A stretch of DNA of 14,944 nt from Candidatus Omnitrophota bacterium. GTDB lineage: Bacteria; Hinthialibacterota; Hinthialibacteria; JAKQFZ01. Location: contig JAKQFZ010001155.1 in the NCBI GenBank assembly GCA_029558215.1, forward strand, positions 1-14,944. Direction: 5' to 3'. Numbering within the stretch: position 1 is the stretch's first letter; each line of letters begins with the position of its first letter. The notes under the pieces are model-generated. The model was not told where the DNA came from and did no database searches. It saw only the letters and a list, made by a program, of their open reading frames with translations. Positions 1-5,526 of the stretch are shown one piece after another. Position numbers and translations under genes: made by a program.

Positions 1-261
1 GTAGGTCTCGTTGTCCATGAAATGAAAATCCGTATCACGGTACAGATACTGCGCCTTGCGATTCTCCAGATCGGGAATCGGGAACTTCATCTCAGATCGA
101 AAGCATTTCTCCATAGCCCGACCCGTTTGAAGGTTCTTCAATTTGACCACAACCTGGCCGCGTCCGCGTCCCAGGAACTGGTGCTGAAACGCCGTAACGA
201 TCCAAATCTCATTCTCGAATAGGATTTTGTTACCTACCCGCAAAGATACCGCATCAATCAT
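1..261 (-). CDS. efp: Elongation factor P, N-terminal 87 residues (3' end outside window)
   Basis: This is the start of translation elongation factor P, which binds ribosomes stalled on proline stretches and restores peptide bond formation in the cytoplasm. The minus-strand frame stays open from an ATG at 261 to the window edge. It carries the family's pattern: LRVGNKI near residues 7-13, IWIVTAFQH at 19-27, KLKNLQTG at 40-47, and QYLYRDTDFHFMDNETY as the last residues seen. At the tip of the first-domain loop the sequence is LGRGRGQ, so Arg32 sits where E. coli and Bacillus EF-P have the modified or conserved lysine. Purine-rich GGAGGAGGAAGG lies 12-25 bases before the ATG. The gene has its own promoter (301-329) and is separate from the nitroreductase behind it. 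The identity is clear from the residues visible; the other two domains are not in the window. Confidence 0.93.
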   Translation of the reverse strand, partial: MIDAVSLRVGNKILFENEIWIVTAFQHQFLGRGRGQVVVKLKNLQTGRAMEKCFRSEMKFPIPDLENRKAQYLYRDTDFHFMDNETY

Positions 262-300
262 CGTCTTGCTGCCCTTCCTCCTCCAACTATAGGCTGACGG

Positions 301-329
301 ATAATAAGAAGCCCTTCAGGAAAAGTCAA
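301..329 (-). promoter_or_regulatory. Promoter of the EF-P gene
   Basis: On the minus strand TTGACT (324-329) and TATTAT (301-306) are separated by 17 bases. Each box matches the sigma-70 consensus at five of six positions. The expected start point is near 294, giving a leader of about 33 bases before the EF-P ATG at 261. Confidence 0.7.
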
Positions 330-361
330 GGAGCACACAGAAACCACATGCAAGGGAACCA

Positions 362-856
362 CTAGAAGCGCTCCCGATGCAAGACTTCTTCGATCGAGCG
401 CTTGGAAGGCATTGTGGGTTTCACGGCCTCATACCCAACGGCAATCATCGAAACCAGTTTGTAGCCATCAGGCGCACCCAGAAGTCTGCGAATGTTATCC
501 GCGTAGGGCTTCTTGTCCCCGGCGACCCAACAGGAACCAAGCCCAAGCGCGCGGGCTGCCAAAAGGATGTTCTGTGTCGCCGCGGATCCGTCTTCCAGAA
601 AGTATTTGCCGTCTCGGCATACAACCACGATACATAGAGGAGCGTCCGCGATGAATTTTCCGTGCTCAGTAATACTCGCAATCTTTGCCCGCATGGTCGG
701 ATCGGTCACCACGACAAACTCCCAAGGTTGTTGATTTCGAGCCGTTGAGGCAAGTCGCCCTGCATCCACCAGGGTCTCTATCTGCTCGCCGGTGACCTCC
801 TGGTTCGTGAACTTCCGAACGCTTCTTCTTGTTCGCAACATCTCCAACGCTTCCAT
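362..856 (-). CDS. Nitroreductase family protein (FMN-dependent)
   Basis: This is a 164-residue member of the nitroreductase superfamily: homodimeric cytoplasmic FMN enzymes that reduce nitro compounds, quinones or other electrophiles with NAD(P)H. Visible family motifs are RRSVRKF (residues 10-16, FMN phosphate contact), S-x-x-x-N-x-QPW (37-45), DGSAATQN (89-96), GLGSCW (105-110) and a VGYEAVKP tail motif. The length fits the short single-domain subgroup. The frame stays open up to 937, but the ATG at 856 is chosen because GGAGGT lies 6 bases upstream of it; the ATG at 868 has no such site. The physiological substrate cannot be told from sequence. The gene has a strong promoter with a palindrome over its -35 box, which suggests repressor control. 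It stands alone between divergent and separately promoted neighbours. Confidence 0.9.
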   Translation of the reverse strand: MEALEMLRTRRSVRKFTNQEVTGEQIETLVDAGRLASTARNQQPWEFVVVTDPTMRAKIASITEHGKFIADAPLCIVVVCRDGKYFLEDGSAATQNILLAARALGLGSCWVAGDKKPYADNIRRLLGAPDGYKLVSMIAVGYEAVKPTMPSKRSIEEVLHRERF

Positions 857-906
857 GATGACCTCCATCGAGAGACTCTGACTGCACCAATCAAGAAGTC
901 CCTGAG

Positions 907-921
907 TTTTTGTGACAAAAA
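907..921. promoter_or_regulatory. 15-base palindrome in the nitroreductase leader
   Basis: TTTTTGT and ACAAAAA flank one central base, a perfect 7+1+7 inverted repeat. It lies about 30 bases downstream of the predicted nitroreductase start point and 50 bases before its ATG. It could be an operator for a dimeric regulator; no family is assigned. Confidence 0.4.
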
Positions 922-955
922 GCACTCCGGACAACAAGTCCTATGAACCGAAGAT

Positions 956-985
956 ATTATTCGCCGATCTGACGTTGACTGTCAA
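956..985 (-). promoter_or_regulatory. Promoter of the nitroreductase gene
   Basis: On the minus strand a perfect TTGACA (980-985) and AATAAT (956-961, five of six) are 18 bases apart. The predicted start point is near 949, giving a leader of about 93 bases. Confidence 0.65.
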
Positions 986-986
986 C
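974..986. promoter_or_regulatory. Palindrome GTTGACTGTCAAC over the -35 box, candidate operator
   Basis: GTTGAC and GTCAAC flank one central base. The repeat covers the whole -35 hexamer of the nitroreductase promoter, the usual place for a repressor to block RNA polymerase. Part of the symmetry comes from the -35 box itself, so the operator reading is tentative. Confidence 0.4.
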
Positions 987-1007
987 CGGCCACAGGTGGG
1001 GCCGGTT
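984..1007. repeat. GC-rich hairpin with short T run on the plus strand
   Basis: AACCGGCC and GGCCGGTT form an 8-base perfect stem with an 8-base loop, followed by TTTT (counted with the stem end) on the plus strand. It looks like a weak intrinsic terminator, but no plus-strand gene lies upstream. It may insulate the sigma operon from antisense or upstream transcription. Confidence 0.35.
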
Positions 1008-1022
1008 TTAGTGACGAGAATC

Positions 1023-1052
1023 TTGACGAATGGGGGACAGCCGTTGTATTCT
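1023..1052 (+). promoter_or_regulatory. Sigma-70-like promoter upstream of the ECF operon
   Basis: TTGACG (1023-1028) and TATTCT (1047-1052) are 18 bases apart. If used, it gives a leader of about 310 bases ahead of the sigma gene, covering the G-rich tract and the nested stem-loop. The same TATTCT -10 form recurs at 4648 and 4935. Confidence 0.45.
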
Positions 1053-1227
1053 TAGATGTTGATTATTGAGACGCAGAAGTCCGGCGGCCTATGTCGTCGT
1101 ATGGTTTATTTTGGCGTTTGCCTGTTGGATGTGTGCGACGTTGGTTCCTTTTTCAGAAGAAGGGCTGAGAGGCCGCGGTCGAACTGACGCGACGCGAATA
1201 AATGGAGAAGCCTTATTCGCAGGCAAC

Positions 1228-1255
1228 GGGGACAGGGGCAGGGGAATCCCCAGGG
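1228..1255 (+). repeat. G-rich tract with quadruplex potential
   Basis: Four runs of three or four G (1228-1231, 1235-1238, 1241-1244, 1253-1255) are spaced by 3, 2 and 8 bases. A GGGGA/TCCCC palindrome (1241-1251) overlaps the last loop, so a hairpin and a quadruplex would compete. The wording of the sequence resembles the degenerate GGGGACAG-type extragenic repeats found in many environmental genomes, but only one such unit is clear here. Confidence 0.35.
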
Positions 1256-1300
1256 ACTTTGACTGATGTGAATATCTTCACCGTTGGGGAGTGAAGTCCC
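1253..1300 (+). repeat. Nested stem-loop before the sigma gene
   Basis: GGGACTT (1253-1259) pairs with AAGTCCC (1294-1300), and inside it GTGAA (1268-1272) pairs with TTCAC (1277-1281) around a four-base loop. The element ends exactly where the candidate ECF -35 box begins. Confidence 0.4.
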
Positions 1301-1326
1301 GTAACCGAATGAAAGATGAGATCGTT
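1300..1326 (+). promoter_or_regulatory. Candidate ECF-type promoter, possibly autoregulatory
   Basis: CGTAAC (1300-1305) and CGTT (1323-1326) are 17 bases apart, resembling the AAC -35 and CGT -10 pattern common to many ECF promoters. The start point would fall near 1333, about 35 bases before the sigma ATG. ECF sigma genes usually transcribe their own operon. The motifs are short, so chance occurrence is possible. Confidence 0.35.
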
Positions 1327-1367
1327 AAGGGTGTAGGCGTCTTTTAGAGACTCCTGCCCGAAAGAAG

Positions 1368-1973
1368 ATGAAAATAGCACCTTTTCGGGCCAGTAAAACA
1401 GATGAGGAATTGATGGTCGCCTGTCAGCAGGGCGACTCAAAGGCTCTAGATAAACTCTATCTAAGGTACTATCAGAAAATCTTTTCCTTCATCCTGCGGT
1501 ACGTTAATGATCCGGACAAGGCCCAAGACATTCTGCAAGAAACCTTCCTCCGAGTGTACAACTGGAGAGAGAAGTACGCACCAACCGCGAAATTTGCCTC
1601 TTGGCTCTATCGCATCGCCAGAAACCTGTGCATTGATGAAAAGCGCAAATACTGGAACCGAATGGTTGACTTGGATTCCCAAAGCCGTCTTGAAGAGGAT
1701 GCCCAAGGCCCCATTGATCTCGAATCGGACAAAGGATTCGACCCCAGGCAGAGCCTGGATGAGTCCATAAAGATGGATTTGATCCGAAAGGCCATCGAGA
1801 GTCTTTCGGAAGAACAACGCGACGTGATCCTTCTGAACAAATACGAAGGACTGTCGTACCAGGAGATTGGCGACATACTTGGTATCAGCACGGAGTCGGT
1901 CAAGCAAAGAGCCTATCGTGCTCATCTCAGACTCCGCGAAATACTGGAGCCGCTTCTTGCAGAGAGAGATTAG
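1368..1973 (+). CDS. ECF-type RNA polymerase sigma factor
   Basis: This 201-residue protein is a two-domain extracytoplasmic-function sigma factor that directs RNA polymerase to a stress or envelope regulon. Sigma region 2 spans about residues 13-94 and holds the core-binding and -10-reading helices (QDILQETFLRVY at 53-64, FASWLYRIARNLCIDEKRK at 76-94). An acidic linker (about 103-135) leads to region 4 at about 137-192, with LSEEQRDVILL and the helix-turn-helix GLSYQEIGDILGISTESVKQ. The ATG at 1368 is kept because region 2 begins at residue 13; a later ATG at codon 16 would cut it. The ribosome site is weak (AAAGAAG adjoining the ATG). It is the first gene of an operon with its anti-sigma factor 17 bases downstream. 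Control is probably by sequestration at the membrane and by self-activation from the site at 1300-1326. The exact ECF group is not assigned. Confidence 0.95.
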   Translation: MKIAPFRASKTDEELMVACQQGDSKALDKLYLRYYQKIFSFILRYVNDPDKAQDILQETFLRVYNWREKYAPTAKFASWLYRIARNLCIDEKRKYWNRMVDLDSQSRLEEDAQGPIDLESDKGFDPRQSLDESIKMDLIRKAIESLSEEQRDVILLNKYEGLSYQEIGDILGISTESVKQRAYRAHLRLREILEPLLAERD

Positions 1974-1990
1974 TTTGGGAGGTCAGAACG

Positions 1991-2731
1991 ATGAACTGTG
2001 AACAGGCAAGAGAGTCTTCCACTGCTCTTTGCTCCAACGAGTTGAGCCCCGAAGAGGTAAGAAACCTCATCCAACACACCGACGAGTGCGCATCCTGTAG
2101 AACAAACCTCAAAGCCATGCAAAGCGTTTGGATTATGCTCGAGCATTGGAAAGTGGCGTCACCACCCAAGCACTGCCACGCAGACTTTCACAGCCGCCTC
2201 ACCCAGGCACAGAGGGAATCATCTTCCACGCTGGGATTCCTGTACCGATTCGGCTTCCCACAACAACGCCTTTCTTTGGTCGGAACGGCCTTGGTTGCCA
2301 CGTTGGGACTTGCTCTTATCGTCGCCGCTCCCAACAGTTTTCGAACGGCTCGCCGTGCCATGCGGAGTGGTCGTAACGGAATTGCGGCCACAGACTCCAT
2401 TGACACCCACTCAGCATCTGAGGTGATCGGCGGCTCACTCTTGGGTCAACAGGGTGGCACGATGAGTTCGGTAGCATCGTCTTCCAATTCGACCGGCAGC
2501 AGCCGCATTTCAATGGCCTTGATGAGTCAGAAGATGGCTGACACTCAGGATGACAGCAATCTCTTGCCTCAGAGTCTGCGCCATGCGAGTCCTCTCTCGT
2601 CATCAGCCCAGCGCTCCATTGGTGTGCTTGTCGCCGCCGATGACATGAGCAGTCGCTCGGTCGCCTCTCAGGCGGATTTTGTGCAGACCGAAGTCTTTCG
2701 AGTTGTACCCGTGGGGTATTCTTCCCATTGA
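1991..2731 (+). CDS. Membrane anti-sigma factor with zinc-binding (ZAS-type) domain
   Basis: This 246-residue protein is the likely partner that holds the upstream sigma factor inactive. The N-terminal cytoplasmic part starts MNCEQAR and contains H29-x3-C33-x2-C36, the zinc-binding signature of ZAS anti-sigma domains. One membrane helix lies at about 94-113, and the remaining 130 or so residues should be outside the inner membrane. That outer part is rich in Ser, Ala and Gln, contains no cysteine and matches no domain I recognise; it may be the sensor region or an unstructured tether. GGGAGGTC lies about 8 bases before the ATG. The next gene, a dead HtrA with a PDZ domain, would meet this segment in the same compartment, so the two may interact. 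Role is inferred from the motif and gene order; the signal is unknown. Confidence 0.87.
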   Translation: MNCEQARESSTALCSNELSPEEVRNLIQHTDECASCRTNLKAMQSVWIMLEHWKVASPPKHCHADFHSRLTQAQRESSSTLGFLYRFGFPQQRLSLVGTALVATLGLALIVAAPNSFRTARRAMRSGRNGIAATDSIDTHSASEVIGGSLLGQQGGTMSSVASSSNSTGSSRISMALMSQKMADTQDDSNLLPQSLRHASPLSSSAQRSIGVLVAADDMSSRSVASQADFVQTEVFRVVPVGYSSH

Positions 2732-2752
2732 GAGGAGACTGCGGCAGAACGT

Positions 2753-3985
2753 ATGCGAAAGACTTCTTCATTGACGACACGCACACTCACGGTTTTGTCT
2801 ACTCTTCTTCTGCTCTTTGGGTTCTCCATCACCCAAGTCAGCGCTGATGAAGGTTTGCTGGCGCAGTTCGAATCCGATCTTCAGCAGCGTTTTGCTCTGC
2901 TCAGCCGCTCGGTAGTGGACATCGTGGTGGACGTTTCTGGTGAGGATGTCTTTGGCCATGAAGGCCTGCGCCCTTCCTTGGGCATTCCCCAACCAGGACT
3001 TGGCGGCAAACCCGAGCCTCCTACGATTTCCGATGTCACGGCGATGGGCGGTGTGGACTGTCTTCAGAAATCCAGTCTGCGTTTTTTTGGCCCCGACCGT
3101 ATGGGAACTGGAATTGTCATTGATGAACGTCGGCACATCCTTACCGCGGAGTCTCTTCTTCGGAATCTGGATTCAGTTCCAGAATACACGATTTGGATTC
3201 ATGCCGATTCAGTCACGTCGGAAATCTCGATGAAAGCCGAGATCGTCGGGAGCGACCCCTTCACGGGTATCGTGATCCTGAAACCCATCCCCAAAACACC
3301 TCTGGAAGAGGCGGTTGCCCAACAACTACAGCCCGTCGAGTTGGCAAGAGGTTACGAAGCCAAGCCGGGCAGTATCGTGATCATGATTTCCAACGCCTAC
3401 GGCATGAAGCATTCCTGCTTCTGGGGTATCCTGAGCGGACGACAGAAGCATTTGGACTGTTGGCTGATGCATGACTATCTTCAGTCCACTCTGCCTCTTC
3501 ACCCTGGAGCCGTGGGTGCTCCAGTGTGTGATCGAAACGGTCACGTTGTCGGCATCATGGCGGCGTCTTTTCGAAAAGCGCCGTGGCAGGAAGTGTCCTT
3601 CGCCATTCCGACCAGTCGGTTTCTCAGCGCGATCCCGATTCTGATTGAACAAGGCTGCGTGCCACGGGGATATCTGGGTGTGGGGATCTCGGATTCAGCG
3701 GAGAAGCGATCCCAGTATGGAATCCCCGAAGGGATTTCCGGCGTTCTTGTAACTCAGGTGCTCGAGAACAGCCCTGCGGCAAATGCCGGCATCGCTCCCG
3801 GAGATGTCATTCAGGAAGTGCTCTCAACTCGCATCTTCAGTGTTCCGGAAGTACTTTGGACCATAGCCAACTCTGTGCCGGAGTCAGTGGCGGAGATTGT
3901 TGTCTGGCGCGCAGGCGAGTTTCGCAACTTCAATTTAGTTCTCGGTAACTCGTGTGAGGAAACCGCCTGGAACGTTCCGCGGTAA
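2753..3985 (+). CDS. Exported HtrA/DegP-like pseudoprotease with PDZ domain
   Basis: This 410-residue protein has the fold order of HtrA serine proteases: a signal peptide (1-31, cleavage likely after VSA), a trypsin-like domain (about 40-300) and one PDZ domain (about 306-398, starting RGYLGV). The protease landmarks align well, but all three catalytic residues are gone. In MGTGIVID...HILTAESLL the histidine position is Ser134. In VGSDPFTGIVILK the aspartate position is Gly172. In HPGAVGAPV, which replaces GNSGGP, the nucleophile is Val254. It should therefore bind but not cut substrates in the periplasm. A long insert of about 50 residues rich in Gly and Pro precedes the core. It is the third gene of the ECF operon, 21 bases behind the anti-sigma gene, with GAGGAGA about 14 bases before the ATG. 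A sensor, scaffold or chaperone role is inference. Confidence 0.9.
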   Translation: MRKTSSLTTRTLTVLSTLLLLFGFSITQVSADEGLLAQFESDLQQRFALLSRSVVDIVVDVSGEDVFGHEGLRPSLGIPQPGLGGKPEPPTISDVTAMGGVDCLQKSSLRFFGPDRMGTGIVIDERRHILTAESLLRNLDSVPEYTIWIHADSVTSEISMKAEIVGSDPFTGIVILKPIPKTPLEEAVAQQLQPVELARGYEAKPGSIVIMISNAYGMKHSCFWGILSGRQKHLDCWLMHDYLQSTLPLHPGAVGAPVCDRNGHVVGIMAASFRKAPWQEVSFAIPTSRFLSAIPILIEQGCVPRGYLGVGISDSAEKRSQYGIPEGISGVLVTQVLENSPAANAGIAPGDVIQEVLSTRIFSVPEVLWTIANSVPESVAEIVVWRAGEFRNFNLVLGNSCEETAWNVPR

Positions 3986-3996
3986 GGGACAGAACC

Positions 3997-4608
3997 GTGC
4001 GGGAAATCCAAACCATCAATGCCTGTCGCCTTCTGAGCGGCAATCCGGTCATGATCCTGACGACCAGTCTGCATGAACGCTACAACGCGATGCCCCTGTC
4101 CTGGGCAATGCCTTGCAGTCAGGAGCCCCCCTGCATCGCCATCAGTCTGACACCCAGCCAACACACCTATCATGTCCTTCGGGAGACCGGAGAGTTTGTC
4201 CTCAATATTCCCAACCGACGGATGCTGAATCGCGTACACGCACTGGGTAAAGCAACCGGTCGCCATCGTGACAAACTGTCCGAGTTGATGTGGCCTACGC
4301 GCTTTGGGCGGTTCGTTAGAGCGCCCTATCTGACCGACTGTCTGGCGCATATCGAGTGCCAGGTTCAATCTCATCAAACAGTGGGAGACCGACGCCTGTT
4401 TGTCGCCCAAGTGATGGTCGCCTGTGCGGATGCAGAAGCGTTTGACACTCACTGGACGGAGCAGGCGGACACGCTTCACTATCTCGGTGGAAACGAATAC
4501 CTCTGTCAGGGCAAGATTCTCTATGCAACCGATCAAACAGAAGACCTCAAACGAGAAGCCGGAGGCGGACTCGATCTGTTTCTGCGACCTATCGAAGATT
4601 TGAACTGA
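3997..4608 (+). CDS. Flavin reductase-like protein (FMN-binding split barrel)
   Basis: This 203-residue protein belongs to the flavin reductase-like, DIM6/NTAB family, whose members bind FMN in a split beta-barrel and pass electrons to flavin or other acceptors in the cytoplasm. Visible landmarks are NPVMILTTSL (16-25), YNAMPLSWAMPCSQEPPCIA (29-48), ETGEFVLNIPN (63-73), and VGDRRLFVAQV (129-139), which takes the place of the GDH-x-LF-x-G-x-V motif. Translation starts at GTG 3997, with AAGGGA about 8 bases upstream, and only 11 bases separate it from the pseudo-HtrA stop, so it is read as the fourth operon gene. Why a flavoprotein belongs with a sigma/anti-sigma/HtrA set is not obvious; a redox-stress output is one possibility. 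The substrate is unknown. Confidence 0.87.
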   Translation: MREIQTINACRLLSGNPVMILTTSLHERYNAMPLSWAMPCSQEPPCIAISLTPSQHTYHVLRETGEFVLNIPNRRMLNRVHALGKATGRHRDKLSELMWPTRFGRFVRAPYLTDCLAHIECQVQSHQTVGDRRLFVAQVMVACADAEAFDTHWTEQADTLHYLGGNEYLCQGKILYATDQTEDLKREAGGGLDLFLRPIEDLN

Positions 4609-4624
4609 TCTGTCTCTTCCTCCG

Positions 4625-4653
4625 TTGACGGGATTTCCTTGAGTGCCTATTCT
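4625..4653 (+). promoter_or_regulatory. Sigma-70-like promoter behind the ECF operon
   Basis: TTGACG (4625-4630) and TATTCT (4648-4653) are 17 bases apart, using the same hexamers as the site at 1023. It starts 17 bases after the flavin reductase stop and could drive the doubtful ORF at 4681-4872 or add to hicBA transcription. Confidence 0.4.
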
Positions 4654-4911
4654 CTTGGTTGAATCAGTGAGGCCGATCCGTTGGATCAGCAGAGAAGGTT
4701 TGAGCGTGGAAGACCCAGTTCGGCTCCAAGCGTGTTTGTCCGCAGCAACAGGCCAGACAACTATGACGACGAGCAGAAAATGAAAGGCGATTCCAGGCAG
4801 TTCCAAGTCTACGATCCGACAAATGGATACACCAGCCGCGGTTATCTTGCGGAAACAATACCCAACAGATAGGCAAACTCAGACTCATTCCAGTTGTCTT
4901 TCTGGCAGACG

Positions 4912-4940
4912 TTGAACAGCAGACATCCTTGCGCTATTCT
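4912..4940 (+). promoter_or_regulatory. Promoter of the hicBA module
   Basis: TTGAAC (4912-4917) and TATTCT (4935-4940) are 17 bases apart, and TATTCTTAGA is identical to the -10 surroundings at 1047. The start point near 4947 gives a leader of about 38 bases to the hicB ATG. Confidence 0.45.
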
Positions 4941-4984
4941 TAGAGAAGTCGCCCTGAATGACCACTCTCTGAAAGGAGAACCGG

Positions 4985-5194
4985 ATGCATAAGTATACCG
5001 CGATCATAGAGAAATGTTCCGAGACGGGGCTCTACGTCGGACATATTCCAGGTTTCCCGGGAGCTCACTCACAAGGCGTCACATTGGAAGAACTGAGTGA
5101 GAACCTCAGAGAGGTACTGGAAATGCTCCTTGAGGAGGGTGAACCCTTGTTGGAGTCAGAGTTTATTGGAACGCAGAGTGTCGTGGTAGCCTGA
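4985..5194 (+). CDS. hicB: HicB-family antitoxin
   Basis: This 69-residue protein has the compact HicB fold, a degenerate RNase H-like domain that binds and neutralises the HicA mRNA interferase. The family pattern is clear: YTAIIE at 4-9, GLYVGHIPGFPGAHSQG at 15-31 and TLEELSENLREVLEMLLEEG at 33-52. It ends near residue 69 without a C-terminal ribbon-helix-helix domain, so DNA binding by this protein alone is not evident. The ribosome site is strong (AAAGGAG, 6 bases before the ATG). The hicA remnant starts 3 bases after its stop, so the two were translated together. The order antitoxin-toxin is the reverse of the classic hicAB order but common. With its toxin broken the gene may be free to decay, though its own frame is intact. 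Confidence 0.87.
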   Translation: MHKYTAIIEKCSETGLYVGHIPGFPGAHSQGVTLEELSENLREVLEMLLEEGEPLLESEFIGTQSVVVA

Positions 5195-5197
5195 ACG

Positions 5198-5421
5198 ATG
5201 GGAAGGATTCCTGTACTCAAGCCTGATCAGATTGCCAAAGTTCTTTGTCGCCTGGGATTCTCGCAAGTGAGACAATCGGTTCCCACAGACAGTTCAGACA
5301 TCCCGATGGAAGAGCGACAACCATCCCATTCCACACAGGGCGCGATGTGTCACCAATCCTTCTTCGCCAGATCGCCAAGGATATTGGTGTTCCGATTCAG
5401 GAATTGCTCAATGAGATCTAA
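5198..5421 (+). pseudogene. hicA: HicA-family toxin, frameshifted
   Basis: HicA toxins are small double-stranded-RNA-binding-like mRNA interferases with a catalytic histidine in a GSH motif. The first 26 codons read as a normal start, IPVLKPDQIAKVLCRLGFSQ then VRQ. After CAA at 5273-5275 only two bases (TC) remain where a codon is expected, and the family continues in the next frame from 5278: GSHRQFRHPDGRATTIPFHT, then a typical ILLRQIAKDIGVP tail ending at TAA 5419-5421. Restoring one base would give about 74 residues, the usual length. The uncorrected frame runs on to 5479 as non-homologous sequence and lacks the GSH histidine, so it should be inactive. A one-base deletion explains the data; a sequencing error or a programmed shift cannot be excluded, but no slippery run is seen at the site. 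Confidence 0.85.
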
Positions 5422-5526
5422 CTTTGTCGCCAGAAACGAGTCTCGTAAGTCGCCGGATGGGGTGAGCCTTCTGCAATAATTCGCCTCTTGAGAGAAGAGA
5501 TAGATTCAGTCCGAAAGGGAGAAGAG

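Larger units (their letters stand above)
857..1367. other. Divergent intergenic region, 511 bases
   Basis: This gap lies between the minus-strand nitroreductase and the plus-strand ECF sigma gene. It holds a minus-strand promoter, two perfect odd-length palindromes (907-921, 974-986), a GC-rich hairpin (984-1007), a plus-strand sigma-70-like promoter (1023-1052), a G-rich tract (1228-1255), a nested stem-loop (1253-1300) and a possible ECF promoter (1300-1326). A 66-codon frame from a TTG at 1066 to 1266 contains one hydrophobic stretch, but it has no ribosome binding site and resembles nothing known, so it is not called as a gene. Confidence 0.6.
4609..4984 (+). other. Intergenic region, 376 bases, with two promoters and a doubtful small ORF
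   Basis: Between the flavin reductase and hicB there are two promoter-like sites (4625-4653, 4912-4940). A 63-codon frame, TTG 4681 to TAG 4872, has GAGG 8 bases before its start and lies just behind the first promoter. Its product would be very hydrophilic, rich in Arg, Gln and Asp, without cysteine or a recognisable domain. It could be a real small gene or an RNA leader; the support is too thin to call it a coding gene. No terminator with a T run was seen after 4608. Confidence 0.4.

Noticed and set aside
22..222. 66-codon plus-strand frame at the window start
   Set aside because: It is the antisense shadow of the elongation factor P gene, which is unmistakable on the minus strand.
1066..1266. 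66-codon frame with one hydrophobic stretch
   Set aside because: It starts at TTG with no ribosome binding site, runs through the G-rich repeat-like tract, and resembles no known small membrane protein.
3811..4806. 331-codon open frame on the minus strand
   Set aside because: It lies opposite the end of the pseudo-HtrA gene and the whole flavin reductase gene, both with clear family motifs on the plus strand. Its product has no recognisable domain.
5422..5479. Extension of the hicA frame to 5479
   Set aside because: The residues after codon 26 in that frame have no family likeness, while the other frame restores the conserved HicA tail and stop at 5421.
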